From JBCCGI01 sp039029355 (GTDB lineage Bacteria > Planctomycetota > UBA1135 > GCA-002686595), in NCBI GenBank assembly GCA_039029355.1, contig JBCCGI010000019.1, positions 1-64,000 of the forward strand: a DNA stretch of 64,000 nt. Direction: 5' to 3'. Below, in pieces: positions 33,831-42,078 of the stretch. The position numbers were made by a program, and so were the translations under genes. Numbering within the stretch: position 1 is the stretch's first letter; each line of letters starts with the position of its first letter. The notes beneath the pieces are model-generated. The model had not been told where the DNA came from. It saw only the letters and a list, made by a program, of their open reading frames with translations, and did not search any database.

Positions 33831-35906
33831 CTAGCGCACCGCCCGCACCAGCCGCTCGACCTCCGCACGGATCCCCAGGAGGACCGGGGTCCGCTGGTGA
33901 ACGACCAGCGCGCCGCCGACGACCTCGATCGAGAGCGAGCGGTTCTCGTCCCACGACCAGGAGTAGAAGCGCTCGGTCAGGTAGGACGTCAGCCGCCCCT
34001 CGCGCAGCGGCTCGCCGAACTGGTACCGCGCCAGCTCGGGAGCGGTGCCCTCCAAGTCGTCCGACTGCAGGGGAGGCGTCGTCAGCAGCCCGCGCACGTC
34101 GACGATCAAGAGGCCCGGCGCGCGCGCGTCGGATACGGCGCCGAGATCGAGCAGCTCGCCGACCACCGACCAGCGCAGGTCGGGGATGGGCCCGCGGAAG
34201 CCCCGCAGGAGCTCGAAGATCGACTCCCCCGCCGGCGCCTCGAAGCGCGGTTCGCGCCCCAGCTCGCGGCGCAGGGTCTTGGTCGGGTGCACGCCGGCCT
34301 CGACGCGCGTGCCGAGCTGGAGCACGAGCTCTTCCAGCGGCCCGCTCCACGGCTCGGGCCAGGCGTGTGGCGCGGCCATCCGCTCGGCCAGCTCGGAGCC
34401 CGCCGCGGTCCAGCCGCCGAGGGCCGCGAGCGTGGAGCCGGGCGCGCCCTCGCCCGCCGGCGGCGCATAGAAGGCGCGCAGCCGGTCGAGCAGCGCCTGC
34501 ACGCCGAGGTGCACGCGCAGCGAGTGGCGCACGTGCAGCGCGTCCGCGTCCGCCTCCAGCGACACGCCGCCGGCCTCCCACAGGCCGGGCGCCACGTGCC
34601 GGCGCACAAGGTCGGCCAGCTCGTCGGGCGAGGGCGGAGCGAAGGGCGAGCCGGGCTCCGCGCACGCCAGGCCGTGCTCGCGCGGGTCCACCAGTAGGTC
34701 GCCAAGCGGGTGCGCAAAGGCGACCAGCGCCGGCGGCTCGACGTCGCCGAAGCAGACCTCCACGCCCTCGCCGGTCGGATACCAGCCGAAGCCGTCGCCC
34801 GCGTCGGCCGCCACCAGGTCCAGCAGCGCCGCGAGCCCGAGCGGCCTGCGCAGCGCGTAGCGGAACACCGCGCCGTGGAGCTCGATCCTGCCCAGATCCT
34901 CGTAGCGCGCGGAGCAGCGCACGCCGCTCAGCGTCCCGATCGCGTCGAGGACCTCGCTGAGCTCGGCTCCGGCGTCGAGCTCGAAGCCCGCCAGCCGCGT
35001 CGACTCGACGCGCGTCAGGAGCGCCGCGGCCGCGGGCTGATGGTGGGCGGGGTCGAAGCGAGCGGCGCGCGCGCGGGCGGCGGCGAGGGCCGCGAGGTAG
35101 CCCTCCTCATCGCCCGGCACAGCCACCTGGCCGCCAACGGCGCGCCTCGCACCGCCGCCAGAAGCGGGCGAAGCGGCGGGCGCGGCCGGCGGCTGCAGTT
35201 CCTGCAGCGCCTCCCCTGCCTCTCCCTCGGGCGACGCGGTCTCCTCGGGCGACGCGAGCCGCGCGGTGCGCGACTGCGACTCGGCGTCCCCGCGCGGACC
35301 GACCAGGAGCGAGCCTGCGGCGAGCCCGCCGACCACGAGCGCCGCGACCGAAGCCGCGGCCACCGCCGGCAACGACGTCGAGGTGGCCGCGAGCGGAGCG
35401 AGCAGCCCGACCCAGGCCTCGCGCGAGCCGTACTCCCGGTCCAGCGTCTCGCGCAGCCGCGAGCGCGCGCGGCGCAGCCGCGTCCGCACGGTCTCGACCG
35501 GAACGCCCTGCTCGTCCGCGATCTCCGCCACCGACCAGCCGCGGTAGTAGCGCAGGAGGACCGCCGCGCGGTAGGGCTCCTCGAGCGCCAGCACCGCCGC
35601 GACCACGCGCTGGTGCACGCCGAGGTCGCGCGAGGCCTCCTCGCCCTCCGCGCGGGCCACGCCGCGCTCGCGCCGCGCGCGCCGCCGGTCGGCGCGCCGC
35701 CGCGCGAAGGCGGTCCGGCGCAGCACACCGGCGAGCCACGGGCGCCCGGGCTCGCGGCCCCCCCCGCCGCGCAGGACCGTGAGCCAGGTCTCCTGCTCGA
35801 GGTCGTCCGCCTCGTTCGGGTCGCGGACCAGGCTGCGCGCCAGCGCGCGGACGAAGTCGGCGTGGTGCGCCAGGGCGGACTGGGTGAGTTCGGGAACGTG
35901 CTGCAT
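33831..35906 (-). CDS. ECF sigma factor fused to a membrane helix and a secretin-N/STN-like ectodomain
   Basis: 691 residues. Residues 15-75 are sigma region 2 (FVRALARSLVRDPNEADDLE, QETWLTVLRG) and 100-155 region 4 (LEEPYRAAVLLRYYRGWSVA, VETVRTRLRRARSRLRE). One membrane helix follows at about 178-202 (AVAAASVAALVVGGLAAGSL). The C-terminal about 430 residues, predicted outside the cytoplasm, show STN/secretin-N-like segments (FELDAGAELSEVLDAIGTLS) and two phrases of the type LVRRHVAPGLWEAGGVSLE and LIVDVRGLLTTPPLQSDDLE ending in LLDRLRAFY or EVERLVRAVR. This looks like a one-protein transmembrane sigma switch. ATG 35906 is fixed by AGGAGG 8 bases upstream. No separate anti-sigma gene is adjacent. 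Confidence 0.9.
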   Translation of the reverse strand: MQHVPELTQSALAHHADFVRALARSLVRDPNEADDLEQETWLTVLRGGGGREPGRPWLAGVLRRTAFARRRADRRRARRERGVARAEGEEASRDLGVHQRVVAAVLALEEPYRAAVLLRYYRGWSVAEIADEQGVPVETVRTRLRRARSRLRETLDREYGSREAWVGLLAPLAATSTSLPAVAAASVAALVVGGLAAGSLLVGPRGDAESQSRTARLASPEETASPEGEAGEALQELQPPAAPAASPASGGGARRAVGGQVAVPGDEEGYLAALAAARARAARFDPAHHQPAAAALLTRVESTRLAGFELDAGAELSEVLDAIGTLSGVRCSARYEDLGRIELHGAVFRYALRRPLGLAALLDLVAADAGDGFGWYPTGEGVEVCFGDVEPPALVAFAHPLGDLLVDPREHGLACAEPGSPFAPPSPDELADLVRRHVAPGLWEAGGVSLEADADALHVRHSLRVHLGVQALLDRLRAFYAPPAGEGAPGSTLAALGGWTAAGSELAERMAAPHAWPEPWSGPLEELVLQLGTRVEAGVHPTKTLRRELGREPRFEAPAGESIFELLRGFRGPIPDLRWSVVGELLDLGAVSDARAPGLLIVDVRGLLTTPPLQSDDLEGTAPELARYQFGEPLREGRLTSYLTERFYSWSWDENRSLSIEVVGGALVVHQRTPVLLGIRAEVERLVRAVR

Positions 35907-35914
35907 CGGCTGAG

Positions 35915-35920
35915 CCTCCT
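35915..35920 (-). promoter_or_regulatory. Ribosome binding site of the sigma-fusion gene
   Basis: AGGAGG on the minus strand, 8 bases before ATG 35906. It decides this start over the in-frame ATG at 35930, which lies upstream of the site. Confidence 0.6.
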
Positions 35921-36068
35921 TTACCCACAAACCACCGCCGGGGCACGCACCGGGTTCGGCCGGCGGGCGGAATTCTCGCAGCGCCCCAAAAGGGGCGGAG
36001 GGCGCCCAGAGATCCGGCGCGGTCCCGCCCGAGACCCTGCCGGCGCCCCGGGCGCCCTCCTCGCGCGT

Positions 36069-36089
36069 CCTCCGCCCCCGGGGCGGAGG
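36069..36089 (-). terminator. Perfect 10-base palindromic hairpin after the hydrolase gene
   Basis: CCTCCGCCCC, one base, GGGGCGGAGG, located 7 bases past the stop of the minus-strand hydrolase gene. It has no T-tract, so it may terminate weakly or act as a protein-binding palindrome. Confidence 0.35.
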
Positions 36090-36095
36090 TGCGTC

Positions 36096-37583
36096 CTACT
36101 TCACGTCCTCGGCCAGCTGGAGCAGCGGCGCGATCAGGTCGCCCACGTAGTCGAGGCTGAAGCGGATGTCCGCATGCCCGTGCCCCGTGAACTCCAGCAG
36201 CGTGTTGCTCGCGGCGCCGGTGAAGAGCGCGGCGGTGTCCGCCACCGAGCTGCCGAAGCCGAGCTCGGCCGCGACGAAGAGCGCGTGCCCGCTGAAGGCG
36301 CCCGCGCCCGCGACGTGGTTGACGTCGGTCAGCGGGTTCACGCCGAGGTTGCCGAGCGTGGCCTGGAGCTCGACCAAGAGGCCGCGCGAGGCCAGGTTGC
36401 CGAACGCGAGCGCGTCGGCGACCACGCGGTCGACGTCGGCCTCGACCAGCACGTACTTGGACGGGTCGGCGAGGTCCCCCAGCGACGTGAGGTCGCCGAT
36501 CGGCACGCCGCCGAGGTCAACGATGTCCGACGCCAGGAGCGTGTACCCGGGGATCCCCGGCGCGCTCGGGTTCGGGCCCGGCACCGAGAAGGCGAAGACC
36601 ACGAACTCGCGCAGGTTCATCGGCGTGCCGCGCGCCGCGATGAAGGCCGCGTCGATCGCGTCGAGCAGCGGCTCGCCGCCGTCGTTGAAGGGGTCATCGT
36701 CCAGGTCGAGCTCGGGCCGCGGGATCACGAGCCCGGCGGGCGAGAAGGCGAGCGGCACGACCTCCTTCATCAGCGTCTCGGTCGTCAGGTCGCAGGTCCC
36801 AAGCGCCGGGATCATGACCGACTGCAGGAAGCCGGCGTTGAGGTCGGCGAGGCCCGGGTTGTCCTCGAGGCCGTCGTCGTCCAGGTCCTGGTTGTCGCCC
36901 GCGACGGCGGGCTGCTGCGAGAAGATCGTGCCCTCGTTGAGGAAGAGCCCGTCGTAGCGGCCGGGATGAGCGTTGACCGTCATCAGCGAGGTAATCGCGC
37001 CGAGCGACTGCCCGCCGAGCACGACCTTGCCGGGCGGGAAGAGCCAGCTGACGTCCATCAGGTCACGCACGAGCGTCGCGTCGTGCACCAGCGCCTCTAG
37101 CCCCCAGGTGCCGACCAGCGCCTGCACGGCCGGATCGGCGCAGTCCTCGGCCGTCAGCTGCGTTCCGCGGTTGTCGAAGCCCCACACCTGGTGCCCCTCG
37201 CGGAGCAGATGCCCGACGAAGGAGCTCATATAGTTCGGTCCGGTCTCGAGCGACTCAAAGCGCCCCGCGAGGTGCGGCGCGACCAGGAACGACACGCCCG
37301 AGTAGTGGAACAGGTCGCGTACCTGGTAGGCGTCGAAGGCGTCCTCGGCCTGGGCCGACACCTGGACGTGGTAGGTGCTGCGCAGCAGCAGATGGAGCCC
37401 GCTCTCGGGCTCGAAGGTGAGCGAGAGCTCGTGCCCCGCGATCGAGACCTCGGGGTAGTCCGATGCCGCCGCGGCGGACGCAGACGAGGCCGCCGCGAGG
37501 CCGACGAGGCCTGCGGCGAGGAGCCGCGCCGGAGCCTGCCGCGGCGTAAGGGAACGGGGGAAGCCTGCCAATCGATGGTTCAT
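36096..37583 (-). CDS. Exported alpha/beta-hydrolase
   Basis: 495 residues. A signal peptide with an Ala-rich end (LLAAGLVGLAAASSASA) precedes an alpha/beta-hydrolase fold: strand and oxyanion region (SGVSFLVAPHLAGRFE, HLLREGHQVWGFDNRGTQLT), nucleophile elbow GGQSLG with Ser193 in VVLGGQSLGAITSL, and candidate His in FTGHGHADIRF near the C-terminus. The long middle insertion contains Asp-rich loops (DLDDDGLEDNPGL, ELDLDDDPFNDGGEP) reminiscent of calcium-binding repeats. It may be a secreted esterase, lipase or peptidase; the substrate is unknown. ATG 37583 is chosen for the signal peptide. It is separated from the upstream Kelch gene by a strong terminator. Confidence 0.85.
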   Translation of the reverse strand: MNHRLAGFPRSLTPRQAPARLLAAGLVGLAAASSASAAAASDYPEVSIAGHELSLTFEPESGLHLLLRSTYHVQVSAQAEDAFDAYQVRDLFHYSGVSFLVAPHLAGRFESLETGPNYMSSFVGHLLREGHQVWGFDNRGTQLTAEDCADPAVQALVGTWGLEALVHDATLVRDLMDVSWLFPPGKVVLGGQSLGAITSLMTVNAHPGRYDGLFLNEGTIFSQQPAVAGDNQDLDDDGLEDNPGLADLNAGFLQSVMIPALGTCDLTTETLMKEVVPLAFSPAGLVIPRPELDLDDDPFNDGGEPLLDAIDAAFIAARGTPMNLREFVVFAFSVPGPNPSAPGIPGYTLLASDIVDLGGVPIGDLTSLGDLADPSKYVLVEADVDRVVADALAFGNLASRGLLVELQATLGNLGVNPLTDVNHVAGAGAFSGHALFVAAELGFGSSVADTAALFTGAASNTLLEFTGHGHADIRFSLDYVGDLIAPLLQLAEDVK

Positions 37584-37745
37584 GTCTCTGAAGGGTTGCC
37601 GTGCGCCGCGAGCGAGCGACGCGGTCTTTGGAATGCCTGTCGACCCGCGCGGGCCGGTCCTCCCTAGCTCGGAAGCGCGAGCTTGCTTTTCCGACGATTC
37701 GGGAGGCGGTGTCCCAAACGCTTCACCCCGAGGCGCCCCGACACG

Positions 37746-37782
37746 AAAAAGGGGCGCCTCCGGGTCTTCCCGGAAGCGCCCC
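37746..37782 (-). terminator. Rho-independent terminator of the Kelch gene
   Basis: A 14-base stem (GGGGCGCTTCCGGG on the minus strand, one mismatch, 4-base loop) followed by TTTTT, 22 bases after the stop at 37805. This is the clearest intrinsic terminator in the window. Confidence 0.8.
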
Positions 37783-37804
37783 TCGTTCGGGAGCTCTGAA
37801 CCGT

Positions 37805-39403
37805 CTACGGGTTCGGCGTGTAGATCAGCGCGTTGCTCAGCACCGCCGTGTCCACCCCGCCGGTGAACAGGAAGGCGCCGTCGTGCATCTCGACCGCCGC
37901 CATCGCGCCGCGCGTGATCGGAGCCGAGGCCGGCAGGCCCTCGTTGAGCCCGACCGGGCTCAGCGGCGTGTAGGTGGTGCCGTCGATCGCGGCCGCGAAG
38001 GCCTTCGGGGTCAGATCGAACTCGGTGAGCGTCAGCCCGCCGCAGACCAGCGCGCGGCCGTCGGGCAGGGTCTTCATCGTGTGCCAGGCCACCTCGACCG
38101 GCAGCGGCGGGGCGACGCTCCAGCTGGTGCCGTCGAAGACGACGCTCGAGTTGCTCGAGACCGCCTCGCCGTTGCCGCCGCCGTTGTAGTTGCCGCCGGT
38201 GACGATCACGTCGCCGTTGCCCAGCAGCGCCGCCGCGTGGAAGGCGCGCTCGCCGTTCCCGAAGCCGGGCAGCGAAGCCACCGGCGTCAGCGAGTCGTCG
38301 GCCGGGTCGAAGATCTCGCACGTGCCGGTGAACGACGGCGCCACCGTGGTGCCGAACGAGATCGTGAAGCCGCCGTCCACGCCGCCGACGATCAGCACGC
38401 GGCCGTCGTCCATCTTGGTGGCCGTGTGGCCCGAGCGCTTGCTGGCCATCGGGCCCGCGAGCGGCGTCCACGTGTCGGTGACCGGATCGTAGATCTCACC
38501 GGTGTTCTGCGAGGTGATCAGCGCCGACAGCCAGGCCGTACCCGGGTTCTGATAGTCGGCGAAGCCGCCGGTCACCAGCACGCGGCCGTCGTCGAGCAGC
38601 GTCGCCGTGTGGCCCGAGCGCGGCGTGCCCATCGACGCCGCCGGCGTCATCGTGCTGTTGTTCAGGTCGAAGATCTCGCACGTCGCGTGGCAGACGCCGT
38701 TCGTATCGAGGCCGCCCACGATCAGCACGCGGCCGTCGTCGAGGCGCGTGGCGGTGTGGGTCGAGCGCTCCACCGACAGGTCCGGCCCGGGGCTGAAGGT
38801 GCGGCTGAGCGGGTCGAAGATCTCGGTCGTCTGGCTCGCGATCGGCACGGTCACCGTGCCCTCGCCGCCGCCCGTGATCAGGATGCGGATGCGGTTGTCG
38901 CGGCCGTCCGCGCCCAGGTTGGTCGCCGTGTGGTAGATCCGGTTCGCGGACATCGAGCTGACCGGCGTCCAGGAGTTCGGGTTCTCGAACCACAGCGGGA
39001 TGGTCTTGCTCATGCTCCACTGCCCGCCCTCGAACGTCGCGATGTTCGAGTAGAAGGGCGGGTTGGAGACCCACTCGGGGATGTCCGGCAGGAACAGGTC
39101 GATGTGCAGGTTGCCGTCCGGCCCGGTGGGCAGGACGATGATCTGATAGAAGGGCGAGGTGACGTCGAGGCACACGTCGCCGATCACCGGGTGCGTCGTC
39201 TCGGTGAAGCCGCCGGAGATCGACAGGATCTGGATCCCATTCGGCAACGCCGGGGACCCGATGTCGTGGGCGAAGAACCCTCCGAGGTAGGCCGGGCCGA
39301 CCTCGATGTAGGCCTCGCCGTAGCCGTTGCCTTCGCAGAGGTCCTGGGCGAGCGCGGCGGGCGCAAGCAGCGCCACGGCGGTCAGGGAGCGGGCAAGCTT
39401 CAT
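37805..39403 (-). CDS. Secreted Kelch-repeat beta-propeller protein
   Basis: 532 residues. Signal peptide (SLTAVALLAPAALAQ), an N-terminal beta domain of about 130 residues with four visible cysteines, then six Kelch motifs, for example RSTHTATRLDDGRVLIVGG and RSGHTATLLDDGRVLVTGG, each with the diagnostic double Gly followed by EIFDP- or EIYDP-type strands. No catalytic residues are seen; it resembles the propeller part of galactose-oxidase-like proteins without their copper ligands. ATG 39403 is chosen for the signal peptide. It lacks the C-terminal module found in the FG-GAP proteins. The upstream region 39404-39575 holds its promoter and no gene. Confidence 0.88.
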   Translation of the reverse strand: MKLARSLTAVALLAPAALAQDLCEGNGYGEAYIEVGPAYLGGFFAHDIGSPALPNGIQILSISGGFTETTHPVIGDVCLDVTSPFYQIIVLPTGPDGNLHIDLFLPDIPEWVSNPPFYSNIATFEGGQWSMSKTIPLWFENPNSWTPVSSMSANRIYHTATNLGADGRDNRIRILITGGGEGTVTVPIASQTTEIFDPLSRTFSPGPDLSVERSTHTATRLDDGRVLIVGGLDTNGVCHATCEIFDLNNSTMTPAASMGTPRSGHTATLLDDGRVLVTGGFADYQNPGTAWLSALITSQNTGEIYDPVTDTWTPLAGPMASKRSGHTATKMDDGRVLIVGGVDGGFTISFGTTVAPSFTGTCEIFDPADDSLTPVASLPGFGNGERAFHAAALLGNGDVIVTGGNYNGGGNGEAVSSNSSVVFDGTSWSVAPPLPVEVAWHTMKTLPDGRALVCGGLTLTEFDLTPKAFAAAIDGTTYTPLSPVGLNEGLPASAPITRGAMAAVEMHDGAFLFTGGVDTAVLSNALIYTPNP

Positions 39404-39575
39404 GAGCGGTATGTCTGTTCGCTTTTGAGGGTGGGAAAGGCGTGCCGCGGGGCTCCTGGGGAGCCGGGGACGCGATTGTAGGTGCCCAACCGGAGCCCGC
39501 GGGCCGATTCCTCGCGTCGCGGCCCCTAAAACGTAGGGCGCACCCATCCCAAACGCCCAGGCCTCCGGATAAACA

Positions 39576-39646
39576 GGGAAAGGGGACCATGCCCCGGCAA
39601 GCGCCGGGACATGGCCCCCTTTCCCAACCGGAGGCTCTCCGGTTGG
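39576..39646 (-). terminator. Two tandem long hairpins after FG-GAP paralogue 3
   Basis: A perfect 10-base stem with loop of 3 (39624-39646) begins 4 bases after the stop codon. A second hairpin with a stem of more than 20 bases (39576-39625) follows, including complementary GGGAAAGGGG and CCCCTTTCCC. The two stems share two bases, so they could be alternative structures. Probable strong terminator; there is no long T-tract. Confidence 0.6.
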
Positions 39647-39650
39647 CTGC

Positions 39651-41312
39651 TTAGCTGCCGAGGACCGTGAAGCTGACCAGGTTCGAGGAGGACAGCCCCG
39701 CTCCCCCGAGCGTGCAGGTCGTCCACGACCACACCGCTTGTGCGTGGAGCACGACCCCCACCAGGTTCGGATCGTCCGGGATAGGCGCGGCGCCGAAGCC
39801 GATTCCGTCGGCGTCGCTGGTCATCGGAGTGACGAAGTAGAAGTTCGCGCCGAGGATGTCGAGGTAGAAGGTGACCCCCAGGCCGAGCGGGTCCGAGCCC
39901 GCCAGGTCGACCGCGTCACCGATCCCGAGGAAGCCGACGCTCGACGGCGGAGCGTTGTCGCACTCGAAGCCGAAGCCGGTGCTGTCCTGCTCGGCGGGCA
40001 GCGTCATGTCGAGCGTGTGCTCGCCGTCGCAGCCGGGCGTCCCGATGCCGCTGAAGGTCACCGCGCCCGGCGAGCCGGCGTCGTAGCTGAAGTTGATCGT
40101 GACCGTGCCGCCGTTGTCCTCGAAGTCGTCGTCGTTCGAGGAGCCGATGATCACGCGGCCGCCGGAGATCGCCACGTCGTGGCCGAAGTTGTCGTCCTTG
40201 TCGATGTCCGGGTTGTAGAGCGCCTCAACGTGGGTCCAGACGCCCGCGCCGTCCAGCAGGTAGAGGTGTGCGGAGCCCGCGTCGACCGACGTGCCGACGA
40301 TGTCGTGGATCGCGCCCACCAGGATGCTCGTGCCGTCGATGTCGAGCGACTGCCCGAAGTGGTCGCCGCTCTCGCCCTCGGGCATCTGCAGCTTCTGGGT
40401 CTCGAGCCAGGTCGCGTCGGGCTGGCGCTCGAAGACGTAGGCCGAGCCGGTCCCCGGGCCGTCGCCGTCCTCGTCGATCCAGGCGCCCGAGACGACGTAG
40501 TCGCCGGAGATCGCCACCGCGAAGCCGAAGGAGTCGATCGCGTCACCGTCGAGCGGCACCAGCTTGTCCACCTGCGGCCAGGTGCCGTCCGCCTGGCGCT
40601 CGAACACGTAGGCCGAGCCCGAGCTCGGTCCCATCGGGTCGTCGAGCGGCGCGCCGGCGACGGCGCGGGTCCCGCTCAGCGAGACCGACCAGCCGAAGTC
40701 GTCGTTGGTGCTCGGGTCGAGCGGCTCCAGCTTGGTGACCTCGCTCCAGGTGCCGTCGGTCTGGCGCTCGAACACATAGGCCGTGCCGGAGCTCGAGAGG
40801 CCCGTCATCCCGTCCGGCGAGCCGAGGATCGCGAAGTCGCCGTCGATCGAGACCGACGTGCCCAGCTCGTGACCCGCCGAGCCGTCGCTGGCGAGGAGCT
40901 TGTCGACCTCGAGCCAGGTGCCGTCGGGCTGACGCTCGTAGGCGTACACCGCCCCGGCGCTGCTGCCGAGATCGTCGTCGCCCGGCGCTCCGACCATCGC
41001 GCGGTCGCCGTCGATCGCGACCGACCAGCCGTAGAGGTCGCCGGCGCCGGGGGTCCCGATGATCGCCATGTTGGCCCAGAAGCCGCTCGACTGGCGCTCG
41101 TAGATCCAGGCCGCGCCGGTGCCAAAGGAGTAGCCGTGGCCGCCGGCGATGGCGTAGGAGCCGTCGATGTCGACCGCCGAGCCCAGCAGGGTGTCGTCGA
41201 GCAGCCCGATGCCGCCCAGCTCCCCGAGCGAGTAGCTCTGGGCGCCGGCGGCAGCGGCGGCAAAGGTAGCGAAGAACGGGGCAAGGAGCGGGGTGATGCG
41301 GTGTGCTTTCAC
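39651..41312 (-). CDS. Secreted FG-GAP beta-propeller protein with C-terminal module (paralogue 3)
   Basis: 553 residues, GTG start. Signal peptide (TPLLAPFFATFAAAAAGAQ), then seven FG-GAP_2 blades such as YGWSVAIDGDRAMVGAPGDD with AVYAYERQPDGTWLEVDKL. The C-terminal module begins near GIGTPGCDGEHTL, contains CDNAPPSSVGFLGIGDAVDL and IPDDPNLVGVVLHAQAVW, and ends LVSFTVLGS. This module is strikingly like the end of the VCBS protein at 57058. GTG 41312 is chosen because the signal peptide starts there; the longer frame to 41537 is not protein-like. It diverges from the ECF sigma gene at 41503. A T-tract motif lies between them. Confidence 0.87.
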   Translation of the reverse strand: MKAHRITPLLAPFFATFAAAAAGAQSYSLGELGGIGLLDDTLLGSAVDIDGSYAIAGGHGYSFGTGAAWIYERQSSGFWANMAIIGTPGAGDLYGWSVAIDGDRAMVGAPGDDDLGSSAGAVYAYERQPDGTWLEVDKLLASDGSAGHELGTSVSIDGDFAILGSPDGMTGLSSSGTAYVFERQTDGTWSEVTKLEPLDPSTNDDFGWSVSLSGTRAVAGAPLDDPMGPSSGSAYVFERQADGTWPQVDKLVPLDGDAIDSFGFAVAISGDYVVSGAWIDEDGDGPGTGSAYVFERQPDATWLETQKLQMPEGESGDHFGQSLDIDGTSILVGAIHDIVGTSVDAGSAHLYLLDGAGVWTHVEALYNPDIDKDDNFGHDVAISGGRVIIGSSNDDDFEDNGGTVTINFSYDAGSPGAVTFSGIGTPGCDGEHTLDMTLPAEQDSTGFGFECDNAPPSSVGFLGIGDAVDLAGSDPLGLGVTFYLDILGANFYFVTPMTSDADGIGFGAAPIPDDPNLVGVVLHAQAVWSWTTCTLGGAGLSSSNLVSFTVLGS

Positions 41313-41418
41313 GGGATCGAGCCTCGGGAGTTGGTTGGGAAAGGGATGGAGAGCGGAGGTCGTCTTGGCCTCCGCCGGGGGACACGGAGAGGGCCCGCGA
41401 GCCCCCTCACCAAGCGAG

Positions 41419-41430
41419 GCACTTTTTTGA
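41419..41430. promoter_or_regulatory. T-tract motif in divergent promoter region (copy 3)
   Basis: GGCACTTTTTTGA in the 190-base region between FG-GAP paralogue 3 (41312) and the ECF sigma gene (41503). Its core CACTTTTTT matches the motif at 4311-4321. The flanking inverted repeat seen at the other two sites is not evident here. Confidence 0.35.
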
Positions 41431-41502
41431 CTCCTGCCCCTGAGGGGCCCGCAGGCATTGCCGAAAGCGGTCCCTGCCGCGAGAATTGCGACCTCCCTCC
41501 CC

Positions 41503-42075
41503 ATGACGACCTCGGTCACCCTCCTGCTCGAACGCATCGAGCGCGGCGAAGAAGACGCCGGCGAGGAGCTCTACTCGCTCGTCTACCCCGACCTCCACGC
41601 GCGCGCCGCGCGCATGCTGAAGGGCGCGGGCGGAGGCACGCTCCAGGCGACCGCGCTGGTCCACGAGGCCTGGCTCAAGCTGGCCGGCCCCGGGAGCGAC
41701 GGGCTGTCGGGCCGCGAGCACTTCTTCGGCGTGGCCGCCAAGGCCATGCGCTCGGTGGTCGTCGACCACGCCCGGGCGCGGAACGCGGCCAAGCGCCCGG
41801 CGGAGGCGCGCCGGGTGGTGCTCGACGAGATGCTGGCGGTGTACTCGACGCGCGTGCCCGACCTCCTCGCGCTGAACGAGGCGCTGGAGGAGCTCGGCGC
41901 GCTCGACGCCCAGCTCGCGCGCATCGTCGAGCTGCGCTTCTTCGCCGGGCTCTCGATCCCCGAGGCCGCCAGCGTCCTCGGCATCGGGCGCGCGACCGTC
42001 GAGCGCGGCTGGGCCTCGGCCCGTGCCTTCCTCGGCGCGCGCCTCGGCGTCGCCGGCGACGAGGCCCCGGGCTAG
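41503..42075 (+). CDS. ECF-type RNA polymerase sigma factor (planctomycete sigma-70 ECF-like family)
   Basis: 190 residues. Family hallmarks: LYSLVYPDLHARAARMLKG and LQATALVHEAWLKLAG in region 2, AAKAMRSVVVDHARARNAAK, and region 4 with IVELRFFAGLSIPEAASVLGI and a helix-turn-helix (RATVERGWASARAFL). ATG 41503 gives the length typical of the family; the upstream in-frame start at 41458 adds a non-conserved tail. The stop is 3 bases from the start of the kinase-TPR gene, so the two form a bicistronic sigma-kinase unit. Confidence 0.92.
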   Translation: MTTSVTLLLERIERGEEDAGEELYSLVYPDLHARAARMLKGAGGGTLQATALVHEAWLKLAGPGSDGLSGREHFFGVAAKAMRSVVVDHARARNAAKRPAEARRVVLDEMLAVYSTRVPDLLALNEALEELGALDAQLARIVELRFFAGLSIPEAASVLGIGRATVERGWASARAFLGARLGVAGDEAPG

Positions 42076-42078
42076 GTC

